DNA from: Pirellulimonas nuda
GTDB lineage: Bacteria > Planctomycetota > Planctomycetia > Pirellulales > Lacipirellulaceae
Assembly: GCF_007750855.1 (NCBI RefSeq)
Contig: NZ_CP036291.1
Coordinates: 4,092,001 to 4,156,000 of the forward strand
Length of the DNA: 64,000 bases
Direction: 5' to 3'
The notes under the pieces: generated by a model
The model's input: the letters and a program-made list of their open reading frames with translations, nothing else
Databases searched by the model: none
What the model was told of the DNA's origin: nothing
Translations under genes and position numbers: made by a program
Shown here: piece after piece, positions 63,926-64,000 of the stretch
Position numbering within the stretch: the first letter of the stretch is position 1
Layout of the letters: the number at the start of each line of letters is the position of its first letter

Positions 63926-63954
63926 GGTGTGATGGAGCGCAGCGGAATCGCACC
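63926..63954. repeat. Short inverted repeat after the sulfatase gene
   Basis: GGTGTGAT (63926-63933) and ATCGCACC (63947-63954) pair at 7 of 8 positions, starting 4 nt after the stop. It may be the left part of a larger element cut by the window edge. The last 46 bp show nothing else. Confidence 0.35.
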
Positions 63955-64000
63955 TTGGATGTAGCAATCTAAACAGCGGTAACGCCTACGGGAGTTGCGA

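Noticed and set aside
1-64000. CRISPR arrays, tRNA or rRNA genes, insertion sequences, prophage
   Set aside because: No regular direct-repeat/spacer pattern, cloverleaf, rRNA-like segment or transposase/integrase motif was seen. Dispersed repeats are inverted, not array-like. A computed tRNA search would be needed to exclude a tRNA fully.

Overview
The window is high-GC DNA from a planctomycete, most likely of the order Pirellulales (Lacipirellulaceae-like). This is inferred from gene content: sulfatases, a DUF1559 prepilin-like protein, a DUF1592/DUF1552 pair, a DUF1080 protein, short membrane proteins with an RFSVR-type motif, MoxR/DUF58/BatA operons, and a dockerin-like tail on a sulfatase. 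I see no rRNA, tRNA, CRISPR array, transposase or phage gene. About 39 protein genes are supported.

Layout. 1-2.4 kb (minus): the 5' end of a probable GH95 glycosidase and a secreted stand-alone Lon-type (S16) protease with a clear promoter. 2.6-18.8 kb (plus): nine co-directional genes, MoxR ATPase, DUF58, BatA/VWA, VWA plus amidotransferase-like membrane protein, a large membrane coiled-coil protein, two LTxxQ-type secreted proteins, a cyclase-fold secreted protein and a multi-repeat thioredoxin protein. Most junctions overlap or nearly touch. This is the best candidate for an incompletely described envelope or periplasmic system. 19-28.8 kb: outer-membrane transporter-like protein, a small acidic protein divergent from a lipid-type methyltransferase, a giant cyclase-ATPase-TPR regulator, an OprB porin with a cysteine cluster, and a Kef-type antiporter. 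28.9-37.4 kb (minus): sulfatase, PQQ-type propeller, Nei-type glycosylase and full-length Lhr helicase. 37.7-41.6 kb: Tat-exported Gfo/Idh oxidoreductase, then a minus-strand operon of membrane protein, TiaS-like protein and DUF1559 protein. 41.8-45.6 kb: beta-helix protein plus GH29 fucosidase. 45.6-49.6 kb: LRR protein, zinc-ribbon protein, hypothetical secreted protein, esterase. 49.7-64 kb: DUF1592/DUF1552 pair, propeller, polygalacturonase-like protein, sodium/solute symporter, DUF1080-Kelch fusion, Uup-type ABC-F and a second sulfatase.

Taken together, GH95, GH29, two sulfatases, beta-helix enzymes, DUF1080, a porin and a symporter suggest use of sulfated, fucose-containing polysaccharides, though they do not form one compact locus.

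The most unusual structural feature is that many intergenic gaps hold long imperfect inverted repeats drawn from about ten unrelated sequence families, sometimes nested. Arms within one copy usually match each other better than they match other copies. At least two copies run into coding sequence: one encodes part of a signal peptide (14651-14739) and one supplies the end of the symporter gene (56320-56398).
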